Shown here piece after piece: positions 55,911 to 64,000 of a stretch of DNA of 64,000 bases (positions within the stretch are counted from its first letter, which is position 1; each line of letters opens with the position of its first letter). A model generated the notes under the pieces. The model saw nothing but the letters and a program-made list of their open reading frames with translations. It had not been told where the DNA came from and did not search any database. The position numbers and the translations under genes are program-made. Origin of the DNA: Pseudomonadota bacterium (GTDB lineage: Bacteria > Pseudomonadota > Gammaproteobacteria > Burkholderiales > Rhodocyclaceae); assembly GCA_018241665.1 (NCBI GenBank), contig JAFEDK010000013.1, forward strand, positions 218,389-282,388. Reading direction: 5' to 3'.

Positions 55911-58373
55911 TCAAACCTTGATGATCTCGAATTGACGCTTGTGGATGCCGCCGCTCTTGTCTTCGAAGATCTCGGCCCACGGGTCTTTGTAGTTTTGCAG
56001 TGCAAAGAGGAGCTTTTCGTAGAGCGCCTTGCGGTTGGCCTCGTCTTCGAGGACCCGCTTCTTGATGTGCTCCATGCCGACCCGCTCGAGGTAATGGCAG
56101 GTGCGTTCCAGGTAGAAGCCTTCTTCCCGGTAGAGCTGGATGAAGGCGCCGCCGTATTCCATGACTTCGGCGTCGTCCTTCACCTTGCAGAAGAACTGCG
56201 CCACTTCGGTCTTGATGCCGCCGTTGCCGCCGATGTACAGCTCGTAGCCGGAATCCACGCCGATCACGCCCACGTCCTTGATGCCCGATTCTGCACAGTT
56301 GCGCGGGCAGCCGGAGACCGCCAGTTTGACCTTGTGGGGGCTCCACATGCCGAACAGCATCTTCTCCAGCTTGACGCCCAGGTCCATCGAGCGCTGGGTG
56401 CCGAAGCGGCAGTGCTCGGCGCCGACGCAGGTCTTCACGGTGCGCAGGCTCTTGCCGTAGGCGTGGCCGGAGCACATGCCGGCCTTGGCGAAGTCCTCCC
56501 ACATGGCGGGCAGGTCTTCCTTCTTCACGCCGAGCAGGTCGATGCGCTGGCCGCCGGTCACCTTGACGGTCGGCACCTTGTACTTCTCGGCGGCGTCGGC
56601 AATGGCGCGCAGCTCGTCGGGGGTGGTCAGGCCGCCCCACATGCGCGGCACCACCGAGTAGGTGCCGTCCTTCTGGATGTTGGCGTGGGCGCGCTCGTTG
56701 ATGAAGCGGCTCTGCGGATCGTCGATGGCCTCGTGGGGCCAGGTGGACAGGCAGTAGTAGTTGAGGGCCGGGCGGCAGGTGGCGCAGCCGTTGGGCGTCT
56801 TCCAGGCCAGGAACTTCTGCGTGTCGGCGACCGACAACAGCTTGTTGTCGCGGATGGCCTTGCGCACTTCGCCGTGGGAATGGTCGGTACAGCCGCACAC
56901 CGCCTTGTTGTTGGAGTCGGCCGGCTGGTAGGCGCCGCCGATCGTCGAGGCAAGGATCTGCTCGACCAGGCCGGTACAGGAGCCGCAGGAGCTGGAGGCC
57001 TTGGTGTGCTTGCGCACGTCCTCCAGCGTGAAGAGGCCTTGTTCCTTGATCGCCTTGACGATGGTGCCCTTGCACACGCCGTTGCAGCCGCATACCTCGG
57101 CGGTGTCGGGCATGCTGGCGGCCAGGCTGTTGCCCTTGTGGCCGACGTCGCCCAGGTGGGAATTGCCGAACACCAGGTTGTCGCGGATGTCGCGGATGTC
57201 CTGCTCGTCCTTCAGCAGCTGGAAGTACCAGGCGCCGTCCTTGGTGTCGCCGTACAGCACCGCGCCGACCAGCTTGTCGTCCTTCAGCACCAGGCGCTTG
57301 TAGATGCCCACGCCCGGGTCGTGGAGAACGATGTCCTCGGTGCCCTCGGCGCCGGAGAAGTCACCGGCGGAGAACACGTCGATGCCGGTGACCTTCAGCT
57401 TGGTGCTGGTCACCGAGCCTTCGTAGCGGCCGATGCCCATTTCTGCCAGGTGATTGGCGGCCACCTTGGCCTGCTCGAACAGCGGCGCCACCAGGCCGTA
57501 GGCGGTGCCCCGGTGGTTGGCGCACTCGCCGACGGCGTAGACGCGGGGATCGTAGGTCTGCAGCGTGTCGCTGACGACGATGCCGCGGTTGCAGTGGATG
57601 CCGGACTTCTCGGCGAGCTCCACGTTGGGGCGGATGCCGGCGGCGATGCAGACGAGGTCGGCTGGCAGGCTGTCACCGTCCTTGAACTTGATCGCGCCGA
57701 CGCGGCCGGACTCGCCCTGCACCAACTCGGCGGTCTGGGCGTTGAGCTTGAACTTCATGCCCTTGGCTTCGAGGGCGGCCTGCAGCATTTTGCCGGCGGT
57801 GCGGTCGAGCTGGCGCTCCATGATCCAGTCGGAGATGTGCACCACGGTCACGTCCATGCCGCGCAGGGCCAGGCCGTTGGCGGCTTCCAGGCCGAGCAGG
57901 CCGGCGCCGATGACCACCGCGTGCTGGTACTTGGCCGCAGCGTCGATCATCTCGTCGGTGTCCTTGATGTCCCGGTAGGAGATCACGCCGGGCAGGTCCT
58001 TGCCCGGAATCGGCGGCATGAAGGGGGTTGAGCCGGTGGCCAGCAGCAGGCGGTCGTAATCGACGGTAATGGGCTCGCCGTCCTTGCCGGTGGCGACGAC
58101 GGAGCGCTTCTTGCGGTCGATCTGGGTGACCCGGGCACCCAGGTGCAGGGTGATCTCGTTATCCGCGTACCACTGCAGGTCGTTGAGGATGATGTCCTGG
58201 ATGGTCATCTCGCCGGCCAGCACCGGGGAGAGGAGGATTCGGTTGTAGTTGGGATGCGGCTCGGCGCCGAAGACCGTGATGTCGTACATGTCCGGGGCGA
58301 TCTTCCGCAGCTCTTCCAGCGTGCGGACACCCGCCATCCCGTTGCCGACCATGACCAGTTTCTGTTTGCGCAT
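55911..58373 (-). CDS. nirB: Nitrite reductase [NAD(P)H] large subunit
   Basis: 820 residues. FAD/NAD domain (MVGNGMAGVRTLEEL, ATGSTPFMPPIPG, VVIGAGLLGLEAA), two BFD-like [2Fe-2S] regions with CGCNGVCKG and CGSC, then the sulfite/nitrite reductase domain with siroheme-[4Fe-4S] ligands TCVGAEHCRFG and SGCPRNCAES. It reduces nitrite to ammonium using NAD(P)H. A NtrC/sigma-54 promoter upstream supports an assimilatory role. First gene of nirB-nirD-narK-kinase. Confidence 0.97.
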   Translation of the reverse strand: MRKQKLVMVGNGMAGVRTLEELRKIAPDMYDITVFGAEPHPNYNRILLSPVLAGEMTIQDIILNDLQWYADNEITLHLGARVTQIDRKKRSVVATGKDGEPITVDYDRLLLATGSTPFMPPIPGKDLPGVISYRDIKDTDEMIDAAAKYQHAVVIGAGLLGLEAANGLALRGMDVTVVHISDWIMERQLDRTAGKMLQAALEAKGMKFKLNAQTAELVQGESGRVGAIKFKDGDSLPADLVCIAAGIRPNVELAEKSGIHCNRGIVVSDTLQTYDPRVYAVGECANHRGTAYGLVAPLFEQAKVAANHLAEMGIGRYEGSVTSTKLKVTGIDVFSAGDFSGAEGTEDIVLHDPGVGIYKRLVLKDDKLVGAVLYGDTKDGAWYFQLLKDEQDIRDIRDNLVFGNSHLGDVGHKGNSLAASMPDTAEVCGCNGVCKGTIVKAIKEQGLFTLEDVRKHTKASSSCGSCTGLVEQILASTIGGAYQPADSNNKAVCGCTDHSHGEVRKAIRDNKLLSVADTQKFLAWKTPNGCATCRPALNYYCLSTWPHEAIDDPQSRFINERAHANIQKDGTYSVVPRMWGGLTTPDELRAIADAAEKYKVPTVKVTGGQRIDLLGVKKEDLPAMWEDFAKAGMCSGHAYGKSLRTVKTCVGAEHCRFGTQRSMDLGVKLEKMLFGMWSPHKVKLAVSGCPRNCAESGIKDVGVIGVDSGYELYIGGNGGIKTEVAQFFCKVKDDAEVMEYGGAFIQLYREEGFYLERTCHYLERVGMEHIKKRVLEDEANRKALYEKLLFALQNYKDPWAEIFEDKSGGIHKRQFEIIKV

Positions 58374-58510
58374 GATTCCTCCGACATTGATTCTCCCCGG
58401 ACCGGACGCACAGGACCGATGCGGGCGGGTAAGCCTTGAGCAGGAGAGAGATCGTCGTTGATCGCGGCGGGGCCGTCGTTGGCCGAACCGCGTCGCCAGC
58501 CCTGGGGGCG

Positions 58511-58541
58511 GCGCGCAAGCACCTGGATTCAGGTAGCGCGC
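58511..58541 (-). repeat. Hairpin in nirB leader
   Basis: In the ~210-nt leader between the sigma-54 promoter and nirB: GCGCGC-(AAGC)-ACCTG-GATT-CAGGT-(A)-GCGCGC, a two-part stem. Nitrate genes in related bacteria have leader hairpins bound by ANTAR antiterminators (NasT/NasR), so this is a candidate. I could not identify a following intrinsic terminator. Confidence 0.35.
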
Positions 58542-58592
58542 AGTGCGGCAAAGTCTTTATTGCCTCATGCGCACATTTGTTGAATGGCTATT

Positions 58593-58608
58593 AGCAATGG
58601 CCGTGCCA
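58593..58608 (-). promoter_or_regulatory. Sigma-54 promoter of the nirBD operon
   Basis: Minus strand TGGCAC-GGCCA-TTGCT: a perfect -24/-12 element (TGGCAC-N5-TTGC), about 220 bp upstream of the nirB ATG. This implies RpoN and an enhancer-binding activator, most likely NtrC. Confidence 0.85.
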
Positions 58609-58667
58609 CTACGCCCAGATCAGGTAAAGACTGGGAAAAACGGGGAGGCGGGAGGTGCGGGAGGGGA

Positions 58668-58696
58668 GCGATGCGCACTTGGCTGGTGCGCATCGC
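58668..58696. promoter_or_regulatory. Candidate NtrC binding site
   Basis: GCGATGCGCAC-TTGGCTG-GTGCGCATCGC: perfect 11-bp arms around a 7-bp spacer. On the minus strand the core reads GCACC-AGCCA-AGTGC, matching the NtrC pattern GCACY-N5-RGTGC. It is centred about 75-80 bp upstream of the -24 box, a normal enhancer position. It is also 20 bp after the dsbB stop and may double as an mRNA hairpin. Confidence 0.65.
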
Positions 58697-58715
58697 CCTG
58701 CGCTGGGGCGCAGTG

Positions 58716-59213
58716 TCAGACGGACTTGCGGTGCCGCAGCAGATGCACGGCGAGGCTGGCGAGGATGGTGGCGAAGGCCAGGAAGGACCAATTGGCGATG
58801 GACAGGCCGAGGAAGGTCCAGTCGACAATCGAGCAGTCGCCGGCGCCGCGGAAGATCATCGGCAGCGAGGAGGACAGCGGAAAGCTCTCCAGCATGTATT
58901 CCAGGCCGGGGCCGCATTCGGAGACTGCCGGCGGATACCACTGGATCCACGACTGGCGTGCGGCCACGCCGGCGCCGGCCAGGGCGGCGATTGCCAGCAG
59001 TGCCGACCACACGTAGCGCCCCTTGGTGGCCGGGTTGTGCAGGCCGGCACCCAGGCCGATCAGGCCGCAGGCCAGCAAGGCGTAGCGCTGCATGATGCAC
59101 ATCGGGCAGGGCTCGATGCCTTTGACGTGCTGGAGGTAGAGGCCGATGGCGAGCAGGCTGCTGCAGACGACGAAGAGGGCGAGGGCGAGAGGGCGTGTGT
59201 GGTGGGTGGGCAT
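58716..59213 (-). CDS. dsbB: Disulfide bond formation protein DsbB
   Basis: 165 residues with four membrane helices. The redox pairs are Cys36-Cys39 (CPMC) and Cys100/Cys127 (SECGPG, GDCSIV). It re-oxidises DsbA using quinone. I start at ATG 59213 (MPTHHTRPLAL) rather than the longer frame to 59285, because the extra residues are not family-like. Lies downstream of argB, same strand. Confidence 0.94.
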   Translation of the reverse strand: MPTHHTRPLALALFVVCSSLLAIGLYLQHVKGIEPCPMCIMQRYALLACGLIGLGAGLHNPATKGRYVWSALLAIAALAGAGVAARQSWIQWYPPAVSECGPGLEYMLESFPLSSSLPMIFRGAGDCSIVDWTFLGLSIANWSFLAFATILASLAVHLLRHRKSV

Positions 59214-59297
59214 GGGGTGAAGTTCAAACGGAAACCGGGGCCAGGGGCATGTGAAGAGTGCCCGCCGTGCCCCGGAGTTCCGCAAAGGGTGTGTGTT

Positions 59298-60311
<1,014 letters not shown>

Positions 60312-60728
60312 TTACTCGATGACGAGGCGCTTGCTCTGGGCCGGGGCTTTCTTCGGCAGCGTCAGTTCAAGGACGCCATCGCTGAATTTGGCCGTGGCCT
60401 TGGCTTCGTCCACGTCGGCGCCAAGCTGGAAGCTGCGCGACACCTCGCCGAAATAACGTTCGGTACGCAGGACCCGCTCGCCTTCCTTTACTTCTTTCTC
60501 CTGCTTGCGTTCGGCGCTGATCGAGACGACCGGGCCGTCGATATGCACGTGGATGTCTTCCTTCTTGATGCCCGGCAGCTCGGCATGCACCTGGTACGCG
60601 TCATTGGCTTCCTTCACGTCCACGCGCATCTGCGGCGCCTCGACGGGGGCGCCGGCGTATTCGACCGGGCGCACGAAAAAGCCGCGGAACAGATCGTCCA
60701 GAGGGTCACGGCGAGTGATGTTGCTCAT
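60312..60728 (-). CDS. Hsp20/alpha-crystallin family small heat shock protein
   Basis: 138 residues. The alpha-crystallin domain (about 30-130) includes YQVHAELPGIKKEDIHVHIDG and the signature FSDGVLELTLPKK; the C-terminal tail ends KRLVIE. ATP-independent holdase chaperone. A sigma-32-type promoter with strong match lies upstream and a terminator follows, so it is a heat-inducible single-gene unit. Confidence 0.96.
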   Translation of the reverse strand: MSNITRRDPLDDLFRGFFVRPVEYAGAPVEAPQMRVDVKEANDAYQVHAELPGIKKEDIHVHIDGPVVSISAERKQEKEVKEGERVLRTERYFGEVSRSFQLGADVDEAKATAKFSDGVLELTLPKKAPAQSKRLVIE

Positions 60729-60786
60729 GTGTCGTCTCCTTGTTCTGGTTGGCTTACCCGAGGGCAGTCCGCCCTCCCTGCTTGTT

Positions 60787-60815
60787 ATATAGGGAGCGTG
60801 CGGGGCCGCTTCAAG
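60787..60815 (-). promoter_or_regulatory. Sigma-32 (RpoH) heat-shock promoter
   Basis: Minus strand CTTGAA (60810-60815), 15-bp spacer, CCCTATAT (60787-60794). The first box is the RpoH consensus -35; the second matches CCCCATNT at 7 of 8 positions. It lies 59 bp upstream of the hsp20 ATG. Confidence 0.75.
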
Positions 60816-60869
60816 GCGGTGCGGCGGCGATCCGCGCTAGACTTGAGTTGGATCAAAGGGAGCAAGTCG

Positions 60870-61082
60870 ATGGAACAGGACAAGGATATGCCGACCACCA
60901 ACGTGTGTCCGGCCTGTGGGGCGGCCTTCACCTGCGGCATGAACGCGGGGTTGCCGGAGTGCTGGTGTGCAAGCCTGCCGCCGGTACTGGAAGTGCCGGC
61001 GATAGCGCCCGGGGATGTGGGGGCCTGTTACTGCCCGGACTGCCTCAGGCGCCGGCTGGAGGAGGTTGCTGCGCGCCGTTGA
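60870..61082 (+). CDS. Cysteine-rich CWC family protein
   Basis: 70 residues starting MEQDKDMPTTNVCPACGAAF, with GGGAG 10 bp upstream. Cys residues arranged CPACG...CG...CWC...CYCPDC match the Cys_rich_CWC family, which probably binds zinc; function unknown. Its 3' end overlaps the convergent nudB gene by 38 bp. It starts divergently from the heat-shock gene, 55 bp from its promoter. Confidence 0.85.
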   Translation: MEQDKDMPTTNVCPACGAAFTCGMNAGLPECWCASLPPVLEVPAIAPGDVGACYCPDCLRRRLEEVAARR

Positions 61083-61518
61083 GGCGCTGCGGCAGCAGGC
61101 GGATGGCGTCCCGGTTGGTCCACGAGAAGACCTTGGCCGCCGCCGTCTGCCACGGCAGCCACAGGGCCGCCGTATGCTCGTCGGTGGCCAGTTGCACGGG
61201 GATGGCGTCGGGCACGCACAGGCTGAAGACGTGTTCGGTGTTGTGGGTGACGCCCGGTGCGTAGCGGCCGCGCCAGCGCGGCAGGATTACGAAGCGGTTG
61301 GACAGCCGCCAGTCGATCAGCATGTCGGGCGACGCCTGGATGCCGGTTTCCTCGGCGACTTCGCGCAGGGCGGTAGCGGCCAGCTTCTCGTCGCCCTCGC
61401 GGCTGCCGGTCACCGATTGCCACAGGCCGTTGCCACCGGCGCGTTCCAGCAGCAGGACCTCCAGTGCCGGGGTGTGGATGAGGACCAGTACCGAGACCGG
61501 CTGCTTGTATTCACTCAT
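61045..61518 (-). CDS. nudB: Dihydroneopterin triphosphate diphosphatase (Nudix)
   Basis: 157 residues with a Nudix box GSREGDEKLAATALREVAEETGI that fits Gx5Ex7REUxEExGU exactly. The N-terminus MSEYKQPVSVLVLIHTP and WRLSNRF are typical of NudB, which acts in folate synthesis. Start ATG 61518 overlaps the barstar stop by 4 bp. The other open frames across it are shadows. Confidence 0.88.
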   Translation of the reverse strand: MSEYKQPVSVLVLIHTPALEVLLLERAGGNGLWQSVTGSREGDEKLAATALREVAEETGIQASPDMLIDWRLSNRFVILPRWRGRYAPGVTHNTEHVFSLCVPDAIPVQLATDEHTAALWLPWQTAAAKVFSWTNRDAIRLLPQRLNGAQQPPPAGA

Positions 61519-61958
61519 TCCAGGTCGCGCAGCCAGGCGATGCCGTCGGCGGTGATGCTGACCAGGGTCCAGAAGGGCGTCCCTTCTTCCCGCCAGGCGT
61601 CGGAGGCTTCCTGGAGGATGGACAGGGCGGTGCCGAAATCCGCCGGGTTGGCGGCGGCGAAGGCATCGGCATGGTCGAGGACCAGCACATAGCCGTCTGC
61701 CTCCAGCCACGACATGTCGTTCAGGCAGTCGGCCAGCGCGTCCCAGTTGTGTCCGTACCAGTCCGGGAACTCGAGGGTTGTGCCGATGGCGGCCAGAAAA
61801 CCGTCCTTGTCGGTGATGCGGGTGAGGTCGAGGCGGAGCAGCGCGTATCCCAGGCTTTCCGTCGCTTCCTCCAGGGCCAGGTCGGTTGCGTAGGGCAGGT
61901 GATAGATGCCGGCCCGTTCGGCCCGGGGCAGCAGGGAGTGAAAGGGGGGGGCGTTCAT
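61515..61958 (-). CDS. Barstar-family ribonuclease inhibitor
   Basis: 147 residues from ATG 61958 (MNAPPFHSLL). The core LDLTRITDKDGFLAAIGTTLEFPDWYGHNWDALADCLNDMSWL is the barstar fold, including the Tyr/Trp/Asp region that plugs the RNase active site. The gene begins 2 bp after the stop of a secreted guanyl-RNase gene, so this is the cytoplasmic protector of that enzyme. It overlaps nudB by 4 bp. Confidence 0.92.
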   Translation of the reverse strand: MNAPPFHSLLPRAERAGIYHLPYATDLALEEATESLGYALLRLDLTRITDKDGFLAAIGTTLEFPDWYGHNWDALADCLNDMSWLEADGYVLVLDHADAFAAANPADFGTALSILQEASDAWREEGTPFWTLVSITADGIAWLRDLE

Positions 61959-61960
61959 GC

Positions 61961-62335
61961 TCAGTCCTGAATCCGCCGGAAGCTGCGGTAATGATCGTCG
62001 GTGTAGTAGAACACGTTGGGGGGACGGCCGCCGCTGATGATGCGCCGGGCACCGCGGTCGCGGGAGCCGGGCGTGGTGACGGTGTATTCCCGGTAGAAGC
62101 CGCTCTGCGCATCCGGCAGGCGGCCTTCCCGGTTCTGGAAGGTGACGCCGTCGCGCCGGTAGGGATAGGGGCCGCCCTGGCGGATCAGCGCCAGGGTGTC
62201 GCGGGCTTCCGGAGGCAGGGCGTGGGCGCTGACCGGGGCCGGCTCGCGGCGCAGCCAGTCGGGCAGGTCGCGGGCCTGGACGGCACCGGCAAGGCACAGG
62301 AATAAAACGACAAGCAGGCGGAGGAAGGTGGGCAT
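61961..62335 (-). CDS. Secreted guanyl-specific ribonuclease (N1/T1/Sa family)
   Basis: 124 residues with a signal peptide (about 1-21, ending AVQA) and a microbial RNase domain: GPYPYRRDGVTFQNREGRLP, FYREYTVTTPG (Glu83), RGARRIISGG (Arg97/98), YTDDHYRSFRRI (His115). These are the base-specific catalytic Glu, Arg and His of the RNase Sa/barnase group. Followed after 2 bp by its barstar inhibitor. It may serve in nutrient scavenging or competition. Confidence 0.9.
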   Translation of the reverse strand: MPTFLRLLVVLFLCLAGAVQARDLPDWLRREPAPVSAHALPPEARDTLALIRQGGPYPYRRDGVTFQNREGRLPDAQSGFYREYTVTTPGSRDRGARRIISGGRPPNVFYYTDDHYRSFRRIQD

Positions 62336-62381
62336 GACTGTCCGCGAATCGCTGATGACGCTGCAGTGTAGCAGCGGCCTA

Positions 62382-64000
62382 TCAGGATGAGGGGCGGATG
62401 CCGTACTTCTTCAACAGGTTGTAATAGTAGGTGGTGAGCGCCGGCAGGCGGGAGTTGCCCGGGTCGATCTGGCGGGCCCGCTCCATCAGGCTGCGGGCCT
62501 GTTCCGCGAAGCGCTCGTTCCAGCCACAGTTCTCCACGTACTTGAGGAGGGCGAGGGTCGCGTTGAACAGTACATGGATGTTGGTCGGCATCTTGCGGAC
62601 GGCGCTGAGCATGAACTGCACCGCGCCTTCGTAATCGCCACCCTGGGCCTTGCGGGCGCCTTCGGCAACCAGGTCCTTCACTTCGCCCTGGGTGCGCGAC
62701 AGCAGCTGTTCGCACAGCTCGCTCCGGCCAGCTTCGCGCAGGATGCGCTTGGTGCTCTCCAGGGCGCGGTCGTCGGTGGCATTGCGCATCAGGTCGAGGA
62801 CGACCTCCGTGCCATGCTCTTCCATCTGGCTGGCGAAGCAGGCCCGGGCGAGTTCCTTCTTGAGGCCTTGGGACAGGTTGCTGCTGGCACCGCTGCCGTC
62901 GCTGGCCAGCGCCTTGATGGCCTCCGAGGCCTTGGTGGTATCGCCTTTCTTCAGGTGTACCAGGGCGCTCGACAGGGAGGTGCAGCTGCGCGTCTTGTCG
63001 AGGCCGAGCATGGAGCGCTCGAGGTCGCGGATGGTGGCTTCCGCCTGGGCCGTGTCCCCCTTGCCGAGCTGGGCCTGGACCAGCCGGACATGGTCTTCCG
63101 GGTCGCGGAAGTCGGAATACTTGCCCTTGCGGACAACTTCGCTGAGCACCTTTTCGGCGGTCTCGTGGTCCCCTGTCTCGATGGCCAGCTCGCCCAGCCG
63201 GCGCAGGCGACCGACCCGGTGGGGCGACAGGCTGGTGGCGGTGGCCAGGACATTGCGTGCGCCCTGCAGTTCGCCAGCGGCTTCGCGGGTGCGGGAGAGC
63301 CAGTCGTAGGCATCGAGGAACATGTCGTTCTCGGCTACCAGACCTTGCAGGATGTCTTCCGCTTCGGCGTAACGGCGCTGCATGTGCAGCGCCTTGGCCA
63401 GCCCCAGCCGGGCCCACGGGATGCTGCGGCTGGCGAGGATCTTCTCGTACAGGGCGAAGGCCTCCTCGCCGTTGCCGCTGGCCAGCTGGAGCTCGGCGCG
63501 CAGGCGCATGAAGTCGATGCTCCAGTTGGGATGCTTTTCCTCGCCAGCGATACAGGCGGCGATGGCGTCGGGGGCGTTGCCGAGTTCGATCAGCCGGTAT
63601 ACCGGCATGAAGGCGTCGCGCTTGTCGAGGGCGCGCTCGATGCGTTCGTGCAGGGTGTCGGCAGCGAAGGGCTTGAGGATGTAGTCGTTGGGTGCGAGTT
63701 CGGCGGCGCTGATGACGCGCTCGTACTGGCGTTCGCCGGTGACCATCAGGAACAGGGTGGTCAGCGGGATGATGTGATGGTGGCGCAGGTCTTCCAGCAG
63801 GTGCTGCCCGTCCTGGCCGTCCCCCAGGTGGTATTCGCAGAGGATCAGGTCGAAGCGCGATTCCCGCAGCTTGCGCACGGCGACTCCGGCCGTGACGGCA
63901 AATTGAACCTTGCTGATGCCGCTCATGTTGAGCATGTTGCGAAGCTGGGTCCGCATGGTCGGATTGGCTTCAACGACGAGGGCGGAGATGTTGTCGAGGT
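62382..64000 (-). CDS. TPR response regulator with atypical REC domain (partial at 5' end)
   Basis: At least 538 residues; the frame stays open to the window edge (LDNISALVVEANPTMRTQLR), so the true start is outside. The N-terminal REC domain has EAN in place of the acidic pair and Glu instead of the phospho-Asp in LILCEYHLGDGQDG, while KPF is kept. About ten TPR-like helical repeats follow (about 130-520 after the ATG at 63956). Similar REC-TPR proteins occur in Pseudomonas and betaproteobacteria. The call is firm; partners are unknown. Confidence 0.88.
   Translation of the reverse strand, partial: LDNISALVVEANPTMRTQLRNMLNMSGISKVQFAVTAGVAVRKLRESRFDLILCEYHLGDGQDGQHLLEDLRHHHIIPLTTLFLMVTGERQYERVISAAELAPNDYILKPFAADTLHERIERALDKRDAFMPVYRLIELGNAPDAIAACIAGEEKHPNWSIDFMRLRAELQLASGNGEEAFALYEKILASRSIPWARLGLAKALHMQRRYAEAEDILQGLVAENDMFLDAYDWLSRTREAAGELQGARNVLATATSLSPHRVGRLRRLGELAIETGDHETAEKVLSEVVRKGKYSDFRDPEDHVRLVQAQLGKGDTAQAEATIRDLERSMLGLDKTRSCTSLSSALVHLKKGDTTKASEAIKALASDGSGASSNLSQGLKKELARACFASQMEEHGTEVVLDLMRNATDDRALESTKRILREAGRSELCEQLLSRTQGEVKDLVAEGARKAQGGDYEGAVQFMLSAVRKMPTNIHVLFNATLALLKYVENCGWNERFAEQARSLMERARQIDPGNSRLPALTTYYYNLLKKYGIRPSS

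Noticed and set aside
55911..58373. NirB as a dissimilatory, anaerobic nitrite reductase
   Set aside because: NirD has the Rieske ligands and the operon has sigma-54/NtrC features, both of which favour assimilation.
58668..58696. The palindrome as a simple terminator of dsbB
   Set aside because: No T run follows on the minus strand, and the core fits NtrC upstream of a perfect sigma-54 site; a dual role cannot be excluded.

Overview
The window is about 64 kb of GC-rich chromosomal DNA, probably from a betaproteobacterium of the Rhodocyclaceae type (Azospira/Dechloromonas-like). That placement is an inference from the gene families, the order rplU-rpmA-obg-proB, two Gram-negative porins and many c-di-GMP proteins; no rRNA is present to settle it. 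I saw no tRNA, IS element, integrase or CRISPR array. Coding density is very high and 4-bp ATGA overlaps are common.

Layout. (1) 1-4051, minus: a MarR-controlled efflux operon in the order MarR, FUSC pump, DUF1656 peptide, HlyD adaptor and a NodT-type outer-membrane lipoprotein that runs off the left edge. A near-perfect palindrome sits just upstream of marR. (2) 4370-5569, plus: a major porin, separated by terminators from the minus-strand housekeeping set proB-obg-rpmA-rplU (5712-8658). (3) 8748-12804, minus: a membrane GGDEF/EAL protein, an outer-membrane barrel and a small periplasmic binding-protein-like gene. (4) glnS (13085-14809). (5) 15070-23568: a dense signalling block. An HPt protein and a REC-PAS-GGDEF-EAL regulator on plus converge on a five-gene minus-strand operon: degenerate EAL-REC-PAS protein, small one-domain protein, HDOD protein, PAS histidine kinase, REC-HD-GYP protein. 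(6) crcB and hrpA, plus.

(7) 28453-49640: a type VI secretion (T6SS) cluster as two divergent arms. The left arm encodes an OmpA-type protein, TagF, TssM, an M15 peptidase, a small membrane protein on the opposite strand, TssL, TssK and TssJ. The right arm encodes a TPR lipoprotein, TssB, TssC, Hcp, TssE, TssF, TssG, ClpV and a periplasmic papain-like protein with an unassigned role. Baseplate, sheath, tube, membrane complex and disassembly ATPase are present. TssA, VgrG and PAAR are not here and must be elsewhere if the system works.

(8) 49792-58373, minus: ychF, argD, then nitrate/nitrite assimilation genes (nirB, nirD, a NarK/NasA transporter and a PP2C-phosphatase/Ser-Thr-kinase fusion). 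The nirB upstream region has a textbook sigma-54 promoter and a palindrome matching an NtrC site. (9) 58716-64000: dsbB, argB, a small heat-shock gene behind a sigma-32-like promoter, a CWC cysteine-rich protein, nudB, a barstar/secreted guanyl-RNase pair, and a TPR response regulator cut by the right edge.

The parts most likely to repay follow-up are the five-gene signalling operon (7 genes with its convergent partner pair), in which no GGDEF motif is intact; the papain-like and M15 proteins of the T6SS cluster; and the secreted RNase/barstar pair.
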